A stretch of DNA of 13,760 nucleotides from Candidatus Binatia bacterium (GTDB taxonomy: Bacteria > Desulfobacterota_B > Binatia > UBA9968), in the NCBI GenBank assembly GCA_025922795.1, contig JAICHC010000013.1, positions 1 through 13,760 on the forward strand. Direction: 5' to 3'. Below, one piece after another: positions 6,885 through 13,760 of the stretch. Under the pieces are notes generated by a model. That model made no database searches and had not been told where the DNA came from. It saw nothing but the letters and a program-made list of their open reading frames with translations. Each line of letters opens with the position of its first letter. The first letter of the stretch is position 1. The position numbers were made by a program, and so were the translations under genes.

Positions 6885-6934
6885 ACTAACGATGACCTCG
6901 CGATCGGTATCGGGAGAATTCAGATGCAAACGCG

Positions 6935-6982
6935 GCGAGTGTCATCCGCAACTTGCGGTCAGCGATGAGCGCAATCACTCGC
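6935..6982. promoter_or_regulatory. nested inverted repeats in the divergent sixA/gltL gap
   Basis: GCGAGTG (6935-6941) is the exact complement of CACTCGC (6976-6982). Inside it, CCGCA (6946-6950) pairs with TGCGG (6954-6958). The right arm also lies in the palindrome CTCGCGCGAG (6978-6987). The gap between two divergent start codons is a natural place for an operator, so this could bind a regulator of either gene, or form a structured leader. Confidence 0.3.
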
Positions 6983-7005
6983 GCGAGGACTTCGTTTCAT
7001 CGTGG

Positions 7006-7033
7006 TTGCAAAAGACCCTCGTTGATATAGTAT
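7006..7033 (+). promoter_or_regulatory. possible promoter for the glt transporter operon
   Basis: TTGCAA (7006-7011) and TAGTAT (7028-7033) with a 16-base spacer resemble -35 and -10 boxes at 4 of 6 matches each. The -10 is about 48 bases before the GTG start at 7082. An alternative -10, TATAGT at 7026-7031, would leave too short a spacer. Confidence 0.33.
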
Positions 7034-7081
7034 GCCGATCAGAAATTTGCAATCTCGTCAGGCGACGCGCGTCCGGTAGCC

Positions 7082-7810
7082 GTGATCGAATTTCGCAAGG
7101 TCAACAAATGGTTCGGCTCGCTTCACGTCCTCAAGGACATCGACCTCCTCATTGAAGCGGGAAATGTCGTCGTGGTTTGCGGGCCGAGCGGCGGCGGTAA
7201 AAGCACTCTGATCCGCTGCATCAATCGGCTCGAAACGATTCAATCCGGGGACATCATCGTCGATGGGCGATCGCTTTGCGATGCGCGCCTGAACACGGCC
7301 AGCTTGCGCGCCGATGTGGGCATGGTTTTTCAGTCTTTCAACTTGTATCCGCATATGACCGTCATGCAGAATATCACCCTGGCGCCAACCAAGGTGAAAG
7401 GCCTGTCCGGCGCGGAGGCGAAAAAAATCGCCGCTCAACTGCTCGAACGAGTCGGCATTCCAGACAAAGCCGGCGCGTATCCCGCCAATCTTTCCGGCGG
7501 CCAGCAGCAACGCGTCGCGATCGCGCGCGCGCTGGCGATGAAACCGAGGATTATGCTGTTCGACGAACCGACCTCGGCACTCGATCCGGAAATGATCAAT
7601 GAAGTTTTGGAGGTCATGACTGGCCTCGCTCGCGACGGCATGACGATGGTCGTGGTAACGCACGAGATGGGCTTTGCTCGCCGGGTTTCCCACAGAGTGG
7701 TTTTCATGGATCAAGGGCAAATCATCGAAGCCAACGACCCGGAGAAGTTTTTTGCCGCACCGGAATCGCCTCGCGCGCAGCAGTTCCTAAGCAAGATTCT
7801 GTCACATTGA
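7082..7810 (+). CDS. gltL: glutamate/aspartate-type amino acid ABC transporter, ATP-binding protein
   Basis: A 242-residue ATPase of the polar amino acid uptake (PAAT) family, which powers import from the cytoplasmic side. All nucleotide-binding elements are visible: Walker [10 protein letters not shown] (34-42), signature LSGGQQQR from residue 137, Walker B IMLFDEP with D161 and E162, and H-loop H194 in VVTHEMG. Length and sequence match GlnQ/GltL. The start is GTG 7082 ([12 protein letters not shown]); there is no strong ribosome site. It is first in the operon, 13 bases before the binding-protein gene, unlike E. coli gltIJKL where the ATPase gene is last. The glutamate/aspartate assignment comes from the neighbouring binding protein and permeases. 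Confidence 0.95.
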   Translation: MIEFRKVNKWFGSLHVLKDIDLLIEAGNVVVVCGPSGGGKSTLIRCINRLETIQSGDIIVDGRSLCDARLNTASLRADVGMVFQSFNLYPHMTVMQNITLAPTKVKGLSGAEAKKIAAQLLERVGIPDKAGAYPANLSGGQQQRVAIARALAMKPRIMLFDEPTSALDPEMINEVLEVMTGLARDGMTMVVVTHEMGFARRVSHRVVFMDQGQIIEANDPEKFFAAPESPRAQQFLSKILSH

Positions 7811-7823
7811 GGAGAGATCGATC

Positions 7824-8684
7824 ATGAAGCGCCCTCTGGTTTTCATCTGGCTCGCGGTGATTTTCTGCGTTGGCAACGTCCCCCTTGTCGGCGCAGAGAA
7901 CACCTTGGCGAAAATCGACAAAAGCGGCAACCTGACCATCGGTACCCGCCGGGGATCGCCGCCTTTCGCCTACGTCAATCCCAACAATGAATGGGTTGGT
8001 TTCTCGATCGACTTGGTCGAAAAGGCAATCATTCCCGCGCTGAACAAAAAACTAAACAAGCAAATAAAGCTCGAGAGAAAGGAATCGACCCCGCAGACCC
8101 GCATTCCATTGCTGACCGCAAATGCCGTCAATCTTATCGCTGAAACCATGACCGATACTCAGTCGCGTCGCGAAAGCGTCGATTTCAGTTTGACCTTTTT
8201 CGTTACCGGCGCGCAGTTTCTGGTCAAAAAAGGCAGCCCGATAAAAGGCATTCAATCGATCGCAAACCAGCGCATCGCGGCTCAGCAAGGCTCGACCAAC
8301 GCGAAGATCATCCGCGCCCGCGTGCCGAATGCCAAGTTGCTCGAATTCCCCGATCAACCGGCGGCCTTTCAAGCACTGGCTCAGGGACAGGTGCAGGCCT
8401 ATACCAATGATGGCATCCAGCTCGCGGGCTTGCGCGCCAAGGCGCCAAAGCCGGATGATTGGGCCATCGTCGGTGAATTTTTCTCCTATGAACCTTACGG
8501 CATGGCGATGCGCAAAAACGATTCGGATTTTCGTCACGTGATCAACGTCGGTCTGATGGACGCCATCGAATCGGGCGTTTATTTTCAGCTTTATGAAAAA
8601 TGGTTCGGGCCCAAAGGCGAAGTGCCCTACCCATTACCCGCCGAAACCAAGCGTTTCCTGCAGATGCAAGTCGTTCCGAAATGA
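7824..8684 (+). CDS. gltI: glutamate/aspartate-type ABC transporter, periplasmic substrate-binding protein
   Basis: A 286-residue family 3 solute-binding protein. Residues 1-24 form a cleavable signal peptide ending VGA before E25. The mature N-terminus LAKIDKSGNLTIGTRRGSPP is the classic start of the domain. Similarity to E. coli GltI is specific: TRIPLL (GltI NRIPLL), FVTGAQFLVKKGSPIK (FVVGTRLLTKKGGDIK), RAKAPKPDDWAIVG (RAKAKKPDNWEIVG) and EPYGMAMRKND (EAYGCMLRKDD). This supports acidic amino acids as ligands, though not proven. GAGGAGA lies a few bases before ATG 7824. A 100-base gap without an evident gene separates it from gltJ, long for an operon. Confidence 0.95.
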   Translation: MKRPLVFIWLAVIFCVGNVPLVGAENTLAKIDKSGNLTIGTRRGSPPFAYVNPNNEWVGFSIDLVEKAIIPALNKKLNKQIKLERKESTPQTRIPLLTANAVNLIAETMTDTQSRRESVDFSLTFFVTGAQFLVKKGSPIKGIQSIANQRIAAQQGSTNAKIIRARVPNAKLLEFPDQPAAFQALAQGQVQAYTNDGIQLAGLRAKAPKPDDWAIVGEFFSYEPYGMAMRKNDSDFRHVINVGLMDAIESGVYFQLYEKWFGPKGEVPYPLPAETKRFLQMQVVPK

Positions 8685-8784
8685 AAAGCAGGCCGCCGGC
8701 GATAGGCACCCGGAAATTGTCGACGTTGTAATCGCTGTTCAGGCCTTGCCCTTCGCCTGAGGCTCACTGCCGCACATTCGCTGA

Positions 8785-9510
8785 ATGAATTACCAGTTCA
8801 ACTGGAGCGTCCTGTGGAGCGGCCAGACCGGCGTATGGCTGCTCCAGGGCCTGCTTGTCACCCTGGAGATTTCCATCCTTGGCTGGCTGCTGGCGGTGAT
8901 GCTCGGCCTTTTCTCCGGCGCGCTGCGCACCGTGCCGATCGCCCCGATGCGTTGGCTGGCCGCCGCTTACGTGGAATTCTTCCGTAACGTTCCTTTGCTC
9001 GTGTGGATGTTTTTCTGGTACTTCGGTATTTCACCGCTGTTGCCACAAGTTTTGCGAGATTGGTTGCTCGAGCACGGCGCTGAGTTTTCGGCGGGCGTGT
9101 GTGCTCTAGGTTTTTATCACGGCGCGCGATTCTCCGAAGTGATCCGCGCCGGCATCCGCTCGATTCCGAAAACCCAGTTTGAAGCCGCGCTCTCCACGGG
9201 ACTGACGATCGCGCAAGCCTACCGACTGATCATCCTGCCCATCGCCTTGCGCTTAATTCTTCCACCGGCGACCAACGAGACACTCAATCTGCTCAAGAAT
9301 TCCTCCGTTGCCTTGACGATCGGCGTAGCGGAATTGACCTTCCAAACGCGCCAAATCGAAACCTACACGGCAAAAGCATTCGAAGCGCTTGCTGCCGGCA
9401 CGGTGATTTATTTGGCGCTCTGCCTGGCAATCGCCGCCGCCATGGCCCGCATCGAGCGGCGCGTGGCGATACCCGGGATGATCAGCCGCGGCCGCACCGG
9501 CGGGGGCTAA
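8785..9510 (+). CDS. gltJ: glutamate/aspartate-type ABC transporter, permease 1
   Basis: A 241-residue inner-membrane permease of the HisM/GltJ family with about five hydrophobic segments. The start MNYQFNWSVLWSG lies directly after an in-frame TGA at 8782 and fits the GltJ N-terminus. AAAYVEFFRNVPLLVWMFFW matches the GltJ segment LYVELFRNVPLIVQFFTWY. The EAA loop, which contacts the ATPase, includes FEAALSTGLTIAQAYRLI with E133. The C-terminus (RIERRVAIPGM) also resembles GltJ (VERKVRLPGN). The stop is two bases before the next permease start, so the two are surely cotranscribed and probably form a heterodimeric channel. Confidence 0.95.
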   Translation: MNYQFNWSVLWSGQTGVWLLQGLLVTLEISILGWLLAVMLGLFSGALRTVPIAPMRWLAAAYVEFFRNVPLLVWMFFWYFGISPLLPQVLRDWLLEHGAEFSAGVCALGFYHGARFSEVIRAGIRSIPKTQFEAALSTGLTIAQAYRLIILPIALRLILPPATNETLNLLKNSSVALTIGVAELTFQTRQIETYTAKAFEALAAGTVIYLALCLAIAAAMARIERRVAIPGMISRGRTGGG

Positions 9511-9512
9511 AA

Positions 9513-10193
9513 ATGGACTTTCAAGTCATCGTCGATAATTTTTCATTTCTCATTCTCCAGGGCTTCATCGGCTTCGGTCCATTTGCCGGCGGCACTCTGC
9601 GGCTGGCGCTGCCGGCCATCGTGCTCGGTTTTGTTCTTGGCACGCTCATCGGGCTCGCGCGGCTGGCCCGGTCACCTTGGATCAGTTTACCCGCGAAAAT
9701 CTACGTGGAGTTCTTTCGCGGCGTGCCGTTAGTCATGGTGATTTTCTGGTTCTGGTTTATCATTCCCGCCCTGCTCGGACGGTCGCTGCCGGAATACTCC
9801 GTCGCCCTAACCGCCTTCGTCATCTTCGAAGCCGCCTACCTAGCGGAGATCGTACGCGCCGGAATTCAGTCCGTGCCGCGCGGTCAACTCGAAGCCGCGA
9901 CAGCGACCGGTCTTCCAGCCACGTCGATGATGGGTTACGTCATCTTGCCGCAGGCTCTGCGCAACATGATTCCCGCTTTGGTAACGCAGTTTATTGTGCT
10001 CCTCAAAGACACTTCCCTGGCGTCGATTATCGGCTATGTCGACCTGACCAAAGCGGCGCAAATCGTCAATAATCGGGAAATCCGTCCGTTCGAGCTTTAC
10101 CTCTTCATCGCCATCGTTTACTGGATTTGCAGCTACGCGATGTCACGGTATGCCGGACGGTGGGAGCGCAAGCTGGGTACAGATACGGCGTAG
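9513..10193 (+). CDS. gltK: glutamate/aspartate-type ABC transporter, permease 2
   Basis: A 226-residue inner-membrane permease, partner of the preceding one. It has the GltK-like segment KIYVEFFRGVPLVMVIFWFW (GltK has [20 protein letters not shown]), then FEAAYLAEIVRAGIQSVPRGQ and an EAA loop with E127 (EAATATGL). LLKDTSLASIIGYVDL corresponds to the GltK segment LFQDTSLVYVLSLADF. ATG 9513 follows the gltJ stop by two bases, with a G-rich ribosome site inside the gltJ end. It completes a four-gene ABC importer. Confidence 0.95.
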   Translation: MDFQVIVDNFSFLILQGFIGFGPFAGGTLRLALPAIVLGFVLGTLIGLARLARSPWISLPAKIYVEFFRGVPLVMVIFWFWFIIPALLGRSLPEYSVALTAFVIFEAAYLAEIVRAGIQSVPRGQLEAATATGLPATSMMGYVILPQALRNMIPALVTQFIVLLKDTSLASIIGYVDLTKAAQIVNNREIRPFELYLFIAIVYWICSYAMSRYAGRWERKLGTDTA

Positions 10194-10339
10194 TCCTACG
10201 GATCCTTTTTAGCTACGGCTTCTTGAAAGCTATGGCCGCGTGCGGTTGACGCCTACAGCGCCGCTCGATAAAGCTTTGATGGATACCACAGTTTACGTCG
10301 TCGGACCTGATTGTCGCTGCGTCTTCTCCGCGCCACGCT

Positions 10340-11290
10340 ATGCTCTTTGTTAAGAACACGCCCATTAATCAGATTCTTTCGATGGCCGAGATGATCGAAG
10401 TCATCGAGGACACGCTTAAGGAAGTCGCCCTCGGGCGCGGTTTCGATCTGCCGAGGCGGAGAATCCATCATCCGAACCGGATGATCTTCGGCCTCCTGCC
10501 CGGCTCGGTCCATGGCGCCATGGGCGCATACCTTCAAACCGATCTGGACCGGCGCATTCATCACGAAACGGTCATTCTGTATGACACCGAAACGGGCGAG
10601 CCGCTGATTCTGTTTCAGGATTGTTCGATCAACGAATCGCGGACCGGCGCCGCCGGCGGACTCGGCGCGAAGCATCTAGCCCGCGCGGGTGCTAGCCGCG
10701 TCGCAGTCATCGGCAGCGCGGTTCACGCCCAAACCCAGCTCGCCGCCGTCGCCGCCGTCAGAAATCTGACGCAGGTCAAAGTCTATAGTCCGACCATCGA
10801 GCACCGCACGGACTTCGCTCGTAAAATGAGCCATCAACTAGGAAGGGAAGTATCGACCGCGGCCGAGCCGCAGGAAGCCGTCGACGGCGCGGACATTTTG
10901 ATTGCCGCAACCAACTCCAACAAACCTGTCATCAACGGGAGCTGGCTCACGCCTGGAATGCACGTGACCTCGATCGCCAACGGCGATAAGACCCGCACGC
11001 GCCAGGAAATCGACGAGGAAACGTTGCGGCGCGCCGATCCCATCTTCGTCACGTCAAAGGAAACCGTTTGTGTCAACGAGAGCGACGTCTTCCGCGCAGT
11101 GCGCGATCAGATTATCTCGTGGGAGCGCGTCCATGAAATTTCCAGTCTGCTCCTCGGCGAGACTCCCGGTCGAACCAACGACCGACAAATCACCTTGTTC
11201 AAGCTTCAGGGTACCGGGATCATGGATGTAGCCATCGGTCTGCGCGCCTACGAGCGCATCAAAGGCGGCAATCTCGCGCTCAGGCTGTAA
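10340..11290 (+). CDS. ornithine cyclodeaminase / mu-crystallin family protein
   Basis: A 316-residue cytosolic NAD(P)-binding protein. Members include ornithine cyclodeaminase, alanine dehydrogenase, ketimine/pyrroline-carboxylate reductases and mu-crystallin. Family marks are RTGAAGGLGAKHLAR at about 100-115, a Rossmann loop GSAVHAQTQL starting at G125, ATNSNKPVI, and D216 in ANGDKTRTRQEID, at the position of the catalytic Asp of ornithine cyclodeaminase. The loop departs from the usual GxGxQAxxQ: its second Gly is Ala and the Gln is His. ATG 10340 is the only upstream ATG after an in-frame stop at 10277; the ribosome site is poor. It lies 146 bases after gltK on the same strand, so it may act on an imported amino or imino acid. 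Substrate cannot be named. Confidence 0.9.
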   Translation: MLFVKNTPINQILSMAEMIEVIEDTLKEVALGRGFDLPRRRIHHPNRMIFGLLPGSVHGAMGAYLQTDLDRRIHHETVILYDTETGEPLILFQDCSINESRTGAAGGLGAKHLARAGASRVAVIGSAVHAQTQLAAVAAVRNLTQVKVYSPTIEHRTDFARKMSHQLGREVSTAAEPQEAVDGADILIAATNSNKPVINGSWLTPGMHVTSIANGDKTRTRQEIDEETLRRADPIFVTSKETVCVNESDVFRAVRDQIISWERVHEISSLLLGETPGRTNDRQITLFKLQGTGIMDVAIGLRAYERIKGGNLALRL

Positions 11291-11400
11291 ACCCCTTCGC
11301 CCCAGGAACAACTCGCGCACGTTACGACATGCGGGTGATCGGCGCGCGGCGCGTGCAAAAGTCCCTCCCTTAAGAATCTGAGCACCCTGGCCATGGGCAA

Positions 11401-11799
11401 TCATCCCATTGTGGAAATCTTATCCGGGCGAATTTTGTACATGACGCGCACCTCCCCAGGCGCGCGGAAAGGATAGCGGTCTTTGTCGAGATATTTCTTG
11501 GCCAAGGCGTCGATATGTTCGTCCGCGCCATCCTGCGTAATCTCGTCCACTTCACCGCGAATGGCGATACTGCGATAAGGATTGTCGGGGTCCTGGATCG
11601 ACAATGCCACCCGCTTGTCGCGGCGCATGTTCTTGTCCTTCAGTCGCCCTTTCGCGGAATTGATGCGAATGTGAGTTCCGTCATAATCGTACCAAACCGG
11701 CGTCACTTGCGGGCTGCCGTCCTTCATCGGCGTCGCCAGATGTGCGAACCCGCGCTTGTTCAGGACGTCTCGAAATCCTTCAGGAATGGTCTGCGCCAT
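11401..11799 (-). CDS. PPOX-class flavin/F420-dependent split-barrel protein
   Basis: A 132-residue protein of the pyridoxamine 5'-phosphate oxidase-like split beta-barrel fold, similar to the small Rv1155-like proteins that bind F420 or FMN. Visible marks are RGFAHLATPMKDGSPQVTPVWYDYDG near the N-terminus, INSAKGRLKDKNMRRDKRVALSI (the usual T/S-A-x-GRxKxxNLxRDxRVAL segment) and IRGEVDEI. ATG 11799 is chosen because AAGGAGG lies five to six bases upstream; a TTG at 11832 would add 11 residues and overlap the upstream gene. It is the second gene after the HAD phosphatase, 26 bases downstream, so both are probably cotranscribed. Cofactor and substrate are unknown. Confidence 0.9.
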   Translation of the reverse strand: MAQTIPEGFRDVLNKRGFAHLATPMKDGSPQVTPVWYDYDGTHIRINSAKGRLKDKNMRRDKRVALSIQDPDNPYRSIAIRGEVDEITQDGADEHIDALAKKYLDKDRYPFRAPGEVRVMYKIRPDKISTMG

Positions 11800-11825
11800 A
11801 AATTCCTCCTTTTTTGAGCCTCCCG

Positions 11826-12479
11826 TCAGCAAAAATATTTCGGGAGTTCGGTCAAGTGATCGATCAGGACATCGGGCTTGGCGGCGATCAGCTGGCGGCG
11901 ATCGCCTAGACCGTAGGTCACGCCGCAGGTCATCACAGCCGCGCGCTTTCCCGCCTCCACGTCGATATCACCATCACCGACCATGAGTGCTCGAGGCGCG
12001 GCGACGTTGAAGCGCTTCAGGCTCATGACCAAAAGCGCCGGATGCGGTTTCTTTTCCATCGCGCTATCGCCGCCGAAAATCGCGTCGAACTGACCCTCCA
12101 CTCCCAGGCCTCGCAACACCGCTTCGGTCAAGCGATGAATCTTGTTGCTCACGATCACGCGCCGCTTGCCCTGGAAGTAAGCGAGTACGTCGTGCACGCC
12201 GGGATAGAGAACCGTCTTGTCGAGCAGATGTTCCGAGTAGTGTTCGAGAAAGACGCGCATGATGTCACGAAGAGGGTCGCCGTTCCGTTCCGGCAAGGTC
12301 TGTTTGAGCAGGTGCTCGACGCCACGGCCGACATGGGCGTAGACCCTCTGCTCCGCCAGCGGCGTCAAATCGAAATGCGCGCGCGTGAAATTGACCGAAT
12401 CCGCCAGGTCGTGACCCGTGTCTGCGATCGTTCCGTCGAGATCGAACATGATCAGGTCCACGAGCCGTTTCATAGCCAT
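11826..12479 (-). CDS. gph: HAD-superfamily phosphatase, phosphoglycolate phosphatase-like
   Basis: A 217-residue haloacid dehalogenase-type hydrolase of the Gph/PGP subgroup. Motif I is FDLDGTIAD with nucleophile D13 and D15. Motif II is the Ser of VIVSNK. Motif III is the Lys-rich EKKPHP segment, and motif IV is VGDGDIDVEAG. The helical cap between motif I and II has YAHVGRGVEHLL, like the Gph G-x-G segment, so 2-phosphoglycolate is a reasonable but unproven substrate. ATG 12479 is the first start (MAMKR); a second ATG at 12473 is possible. No clear ribosome site is seen for either. It is divergent from the substrate-binding protein gene at 12599 and upstream of the PPOX-type gene. Confidence 0.9.
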   Translation of the reverse strand: MAMKRLVDLIMFDLDGTIADTGHDLADSVNFTRAHFDLTPLAEQRVYAHVGRGVEHLLKQTLPERNGDPLRDIMRVFLEHYSEHLLDKTVLYPGVHDVLAYFQGKRRVIVSNKIHRLTEAVLRGLGVEGQFDAIFGGDSAMEKKPHPALLVMSLKRFNVAAPRALMVGDGDIDVEAGKRAAVMTCGVTYGLGDRRQLIAAKPDVLIDHLTELPKYFC

Positions 12480-12481
12480 TG

Positions 12482-12494
12482 ATTCAAATTGAAT
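12482..12494. promoter_or_regulatory. perfect short inverted repeat next to the HAD start codon
   Basis: ATTCAA-A-TTGAAT is a perfect 6-bp inverted repeat with one central base, ending two bases from the HAD gene's ATG, where a ribosome site would normally be. It could be an operator in the divergent 12480-12598 gap, or chance in an AT-rich stretch. Confidence 0.22.
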
Positions 12495-12526
12495 TCCGGC
12501 GCGATGTCAATGTCGGCGGCGCCGCT

Positions 12527-12555
12527 TTGCTCTAACGCGATAAACTGTGTACTTT
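12527..12555 (+). promoter_or_regulatory. weak promoter-like sequence before the interrupted binding protein gene
   Basis: TTGCTC (12527-12532), a 17-base spacer and TACTTT (12550-12555) have correct sigma70 spacing but only 3 of 6 matches in each box. The -10 lies about 43 bases before the ATG at 12599. Confidence 0.22.
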
Positions 12556-12598
12556 AGCGCAAGTTCTTCGAACGATCAGCTTACCCGGGAGGTTATTG

Positions 12599-13597
12599 AT
12601 GCAGCGAAAAACTCGATATCTCGTCTCGATCCTCGCTTCAGCTTTGATTTGTCTGCTCGCACAGCGATCCTCAGGCGCAGACAAGTTGAATACTTCGTAA
12701 ATCTCGACGACGCCCGGTTCTTCTTCGGTTCTGTGGGTCGCCAAAGAAGCCAAAATCTTTGATAAGCACGGCATCGACGCCACCGTCATTTTTATTTCCG
12801 GCAGCGTGCGCGGCATTCAATCCATATTGGCCGGGGAGATCATGATCGGCGAAGGCGGCGGACCCGGGTTGGCGAGCGCCCGCCTCGCCGGCGGCGACGT
12901 GGTTGCCGTCGCGGGCAACGTCAATGTGTTGCCCTACTACCTCGTGTCTCAACCGAGCATCAAGAAACATGAAGAGTTGCGCGGCAAGATCGGCGGCACG
13001 CATATCGCCGGCACGACCGCCGAGTTCGCGCTGAAAGTCGGGCTGAAAAAAATCGGCCTCGATCCGCTGAAGGACGTCAATTTGCGCGTCATCGGCGGCG
13101 CCATCGAGCGCATGGTGGCGCTGCAGAAAGGCATCGTCAACTTCACCGTGGTCACCGAAGCGGGGAAGGCGATGGCGGAGCGCCTCGGCTATCCGACCGT
13201 GGTCGATATGGTCACGCTCAAGATACCGTTCCCGCAAAACGGCATTTTCACTTCGACAAAATTAACCCGTGATAACCCGGAGTTCGTCCGTCGCTACCTG
13301 CGCGCCTATGTCGAAGCGATTCATTATTTCAAGAGCCAAAAGGAAACCACGATCAAGATTATGCAAAAATACTCTCGTCTGAATGACCGCAAGATCCTCG
13401 AGGAATCGTGGGACTGGCACGCCAAGTTTATGCCCGAATACCCCTACCCGCCGGCCGACGGTTATCAATTAATTCTGCAAGATATCGCCGAGAAAAATCC
13501 CAAAGCGGCCCAGGCCAACGTCAAAGACTACATTGACACACGTTTTATCAAGGAGCTGGAAGACTCGGGGTTCATCAAAAATTTGTCGCGAAAGTAG
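12599..13597 (+). pseudogene. NMT1/THI5-like ABC substrate-binding protein interrupted by an in-frame TAA
   Basis: The reading frame from ATG 12599 to TAG 13597 would encode 332 codons, the usual size of this periplasmic family, but codon 34 (12698-12700) is TAA. GGGAGG lies six bases before ATG 12599, and the first about 25 residues form a good signal peptide (MQRKTRYLVSILASALICLL). After the stop the frame continues without shift as STTPGSSSVLWVAKEAKIF, then GEGGGPGLASARLAGGD and a C-terminal ELEDSGFIKNLSRK. Homologues usually have Tyr or a similar residue at the stop (remembered LNTSYxSTTPG pattern), so one base change would explain it. TAA ends other genes here (position 270 and gltJ), so recoding is unlikely. 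Without the signal peptide the rest (for example from GTG 12806) would not reach the periplasm. Ligands in this family vary, and no permease or ATPase gene is adjacent. Confidence 0.85.
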
Positions 13598-13615
13598 CTG
13601 CAAAAGAAAACCGTC

Positions 13616-13700
13616 AGTTCCAATCGCTCCAAAGTTCCAATCGTTTCAGTCGTGAACAAAACACGTCTGAACAGCTTGGAACGATTGGAACTACTGAAAC
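13616..13700. repeat. clustered direct and inverted short repeats
   Basis: AGTTCCAATCG occurs at 13616-13626 and 13633-13643, and its complement at 13682-13692. The longer arms 13616-13632 and 13676-13692 pair over 17 bases with one mismatch. GTTTCAGT (13643-13650) is matched by ACTGAAAC (13693-13700). The order allows two alternative hairpins or a pseudoknot-like pairing. It sits 18 bases after the stop of the binding protein gene, before what may be a converging gene, so it may act as a two-way transcript end. It also looks like degenerate short tandem repeats. Confidence 0.6.
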
Positions 13701-13712
13701 CCCTAAAACGCT

Positions 13713-13760
13713 TTAGAGTTTTTCTCGCGAAGCTTCAAGCACCTGATGCATGGGCTCCAC
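13713..13760 (-). CDS. possible 3' end of a minus-strand gene, truncated by the window edge
   Basis: On the minus strand the last 48 bases read VEPMHQVLEASREKL and then TAA (13715-13713). The composition looks like an amphipathic protein C-terminus, and the position directly after an intergenic repeat fits a convergent gene end. Fifteen residues are too few to recognise a family, and an open frame this short can occur by chance. Confidence 0.25.
   Translation of the reverse strand: MEPMHQVLEASREKL

Noticed and set aside
6435..6929. longer sixA-like gene starting at TTG 6929
   Set aside because: TTG is a rare start, the extra 15 residues do not fit the family, and GTG 6884 with an upstream GAGG gives the canonical MNLYLVRHG start.
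11401..11832. longer PPOX-type gene starting at TTG 11832
   Set aside because: The strong AAGGAGG site immediately before ATG 11799 decides the start, and the longer form would overlap the HAD gene.
12698..12700. TAA read as a sense codon (genetic code change or programmed readthrough)
   Set aside because: TAA terminates other genes in this window at natural ends (position 270 and gltJ), and no readthrough signal is evident; mutation or error is simpler.
13616..13700. possible CRISPR array
   Set aside because: Repeats are only 8-17 bases, inverted as well as direct, and lack spacers of regular length; no cas gene is present.
1..13760. mobile elements, tRNA or rRNA genes
   Set aside because: No transposase, integrase, terminal repeats or cloverleaf-like sequence was seen when reading the gaps; a tRNAscan or ISfinder run would settle this.

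Overview
The window is a moderately GC-rich (by eye, high 50s %) bacterial chromosomal segment, densely coded on both strands, with no insertion sequence, phage gene, tRNA, rRNA or CRISPR array that I can see. A lipoprotein MltD-type lytic transglycosylase points to a Gram-negative cell envelope. NMT1/THI5-like substrate-binding proteins at both edges, LigA/LigB-type ring-cleavage homologues and a PPOX/F420-type flavoprotein together resemble uncultured soil or subsurface lineages of the 'Deltaproteobacteria'/Binatota/Rokubacteria kind. That placement rests on gene content only and is tentative.

Layout, left to right. (1) 1-270: 3' end of an NMT1-like periplasmic binding protein gene carrying a frameshift. 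(2) 502-1545: a medium-chain dehydrogenase/reductase, followed by a hairpin plus T-run that may be a terminator. (3) 1846-3329: a three-gene cluster of a LigB-like class III extradiol dioxygenase homologue, a 90-residue single-repeat UPF0016/TMEM165-type membrane protein and a LigA-like small subunit. (4) 3668-5095: an MltD-like lytic transglycosylase with a C-terminal LysM, whose end overlaps the end of the convergent citrate synthase gene. (5) 5068-6884, minus strand: citrate synthase and, upstream of it, a SixA-type phosphohistidine phosphatase. (6) 7082-10193: a complete glutamate/aspartate-type polar amino acid ABC transporter in the order ATPase, binding protein, permease, permease, then an ornithine cyclodeaminase/mu-crystallin family enzyme (10340-11290). 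(7) 11401-12479, minus strand: a HAD phosphatase (Gph-like) followed by a small PPOX-type flavin/F420 protein. (8) 12599-13597: a second NMT1-like binding protein gene with a good start and signal peptide but an in-frame TAA at codon 34. (9) 13598-13760: a short repeat-rich inverted-repeat region and possibly the 3' end of another minus-strand gene.

The clearest functional unit is the glt transporter, which could feed amino or imino acids to the adjacent cyclodeaminase-family enzyme. The most unusual unit is the LigB-like / UPF0016 / LigA-like cluster. The LigB homologue keeps the two iron-binding histidines of the family (H12, H58), but the third ligand (Glu242 of LigB) is Gly243 and the catalytic His195 is Leu192, while a new His (H189) and Glu (E193) sit beside that site. 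A metal-cation transporter homologue lies between the two would-be dioxygenase subunits. Both NMT1-like binding protein genes are interrupted, which suggests either decay of members of an expanded family or sequence errors.
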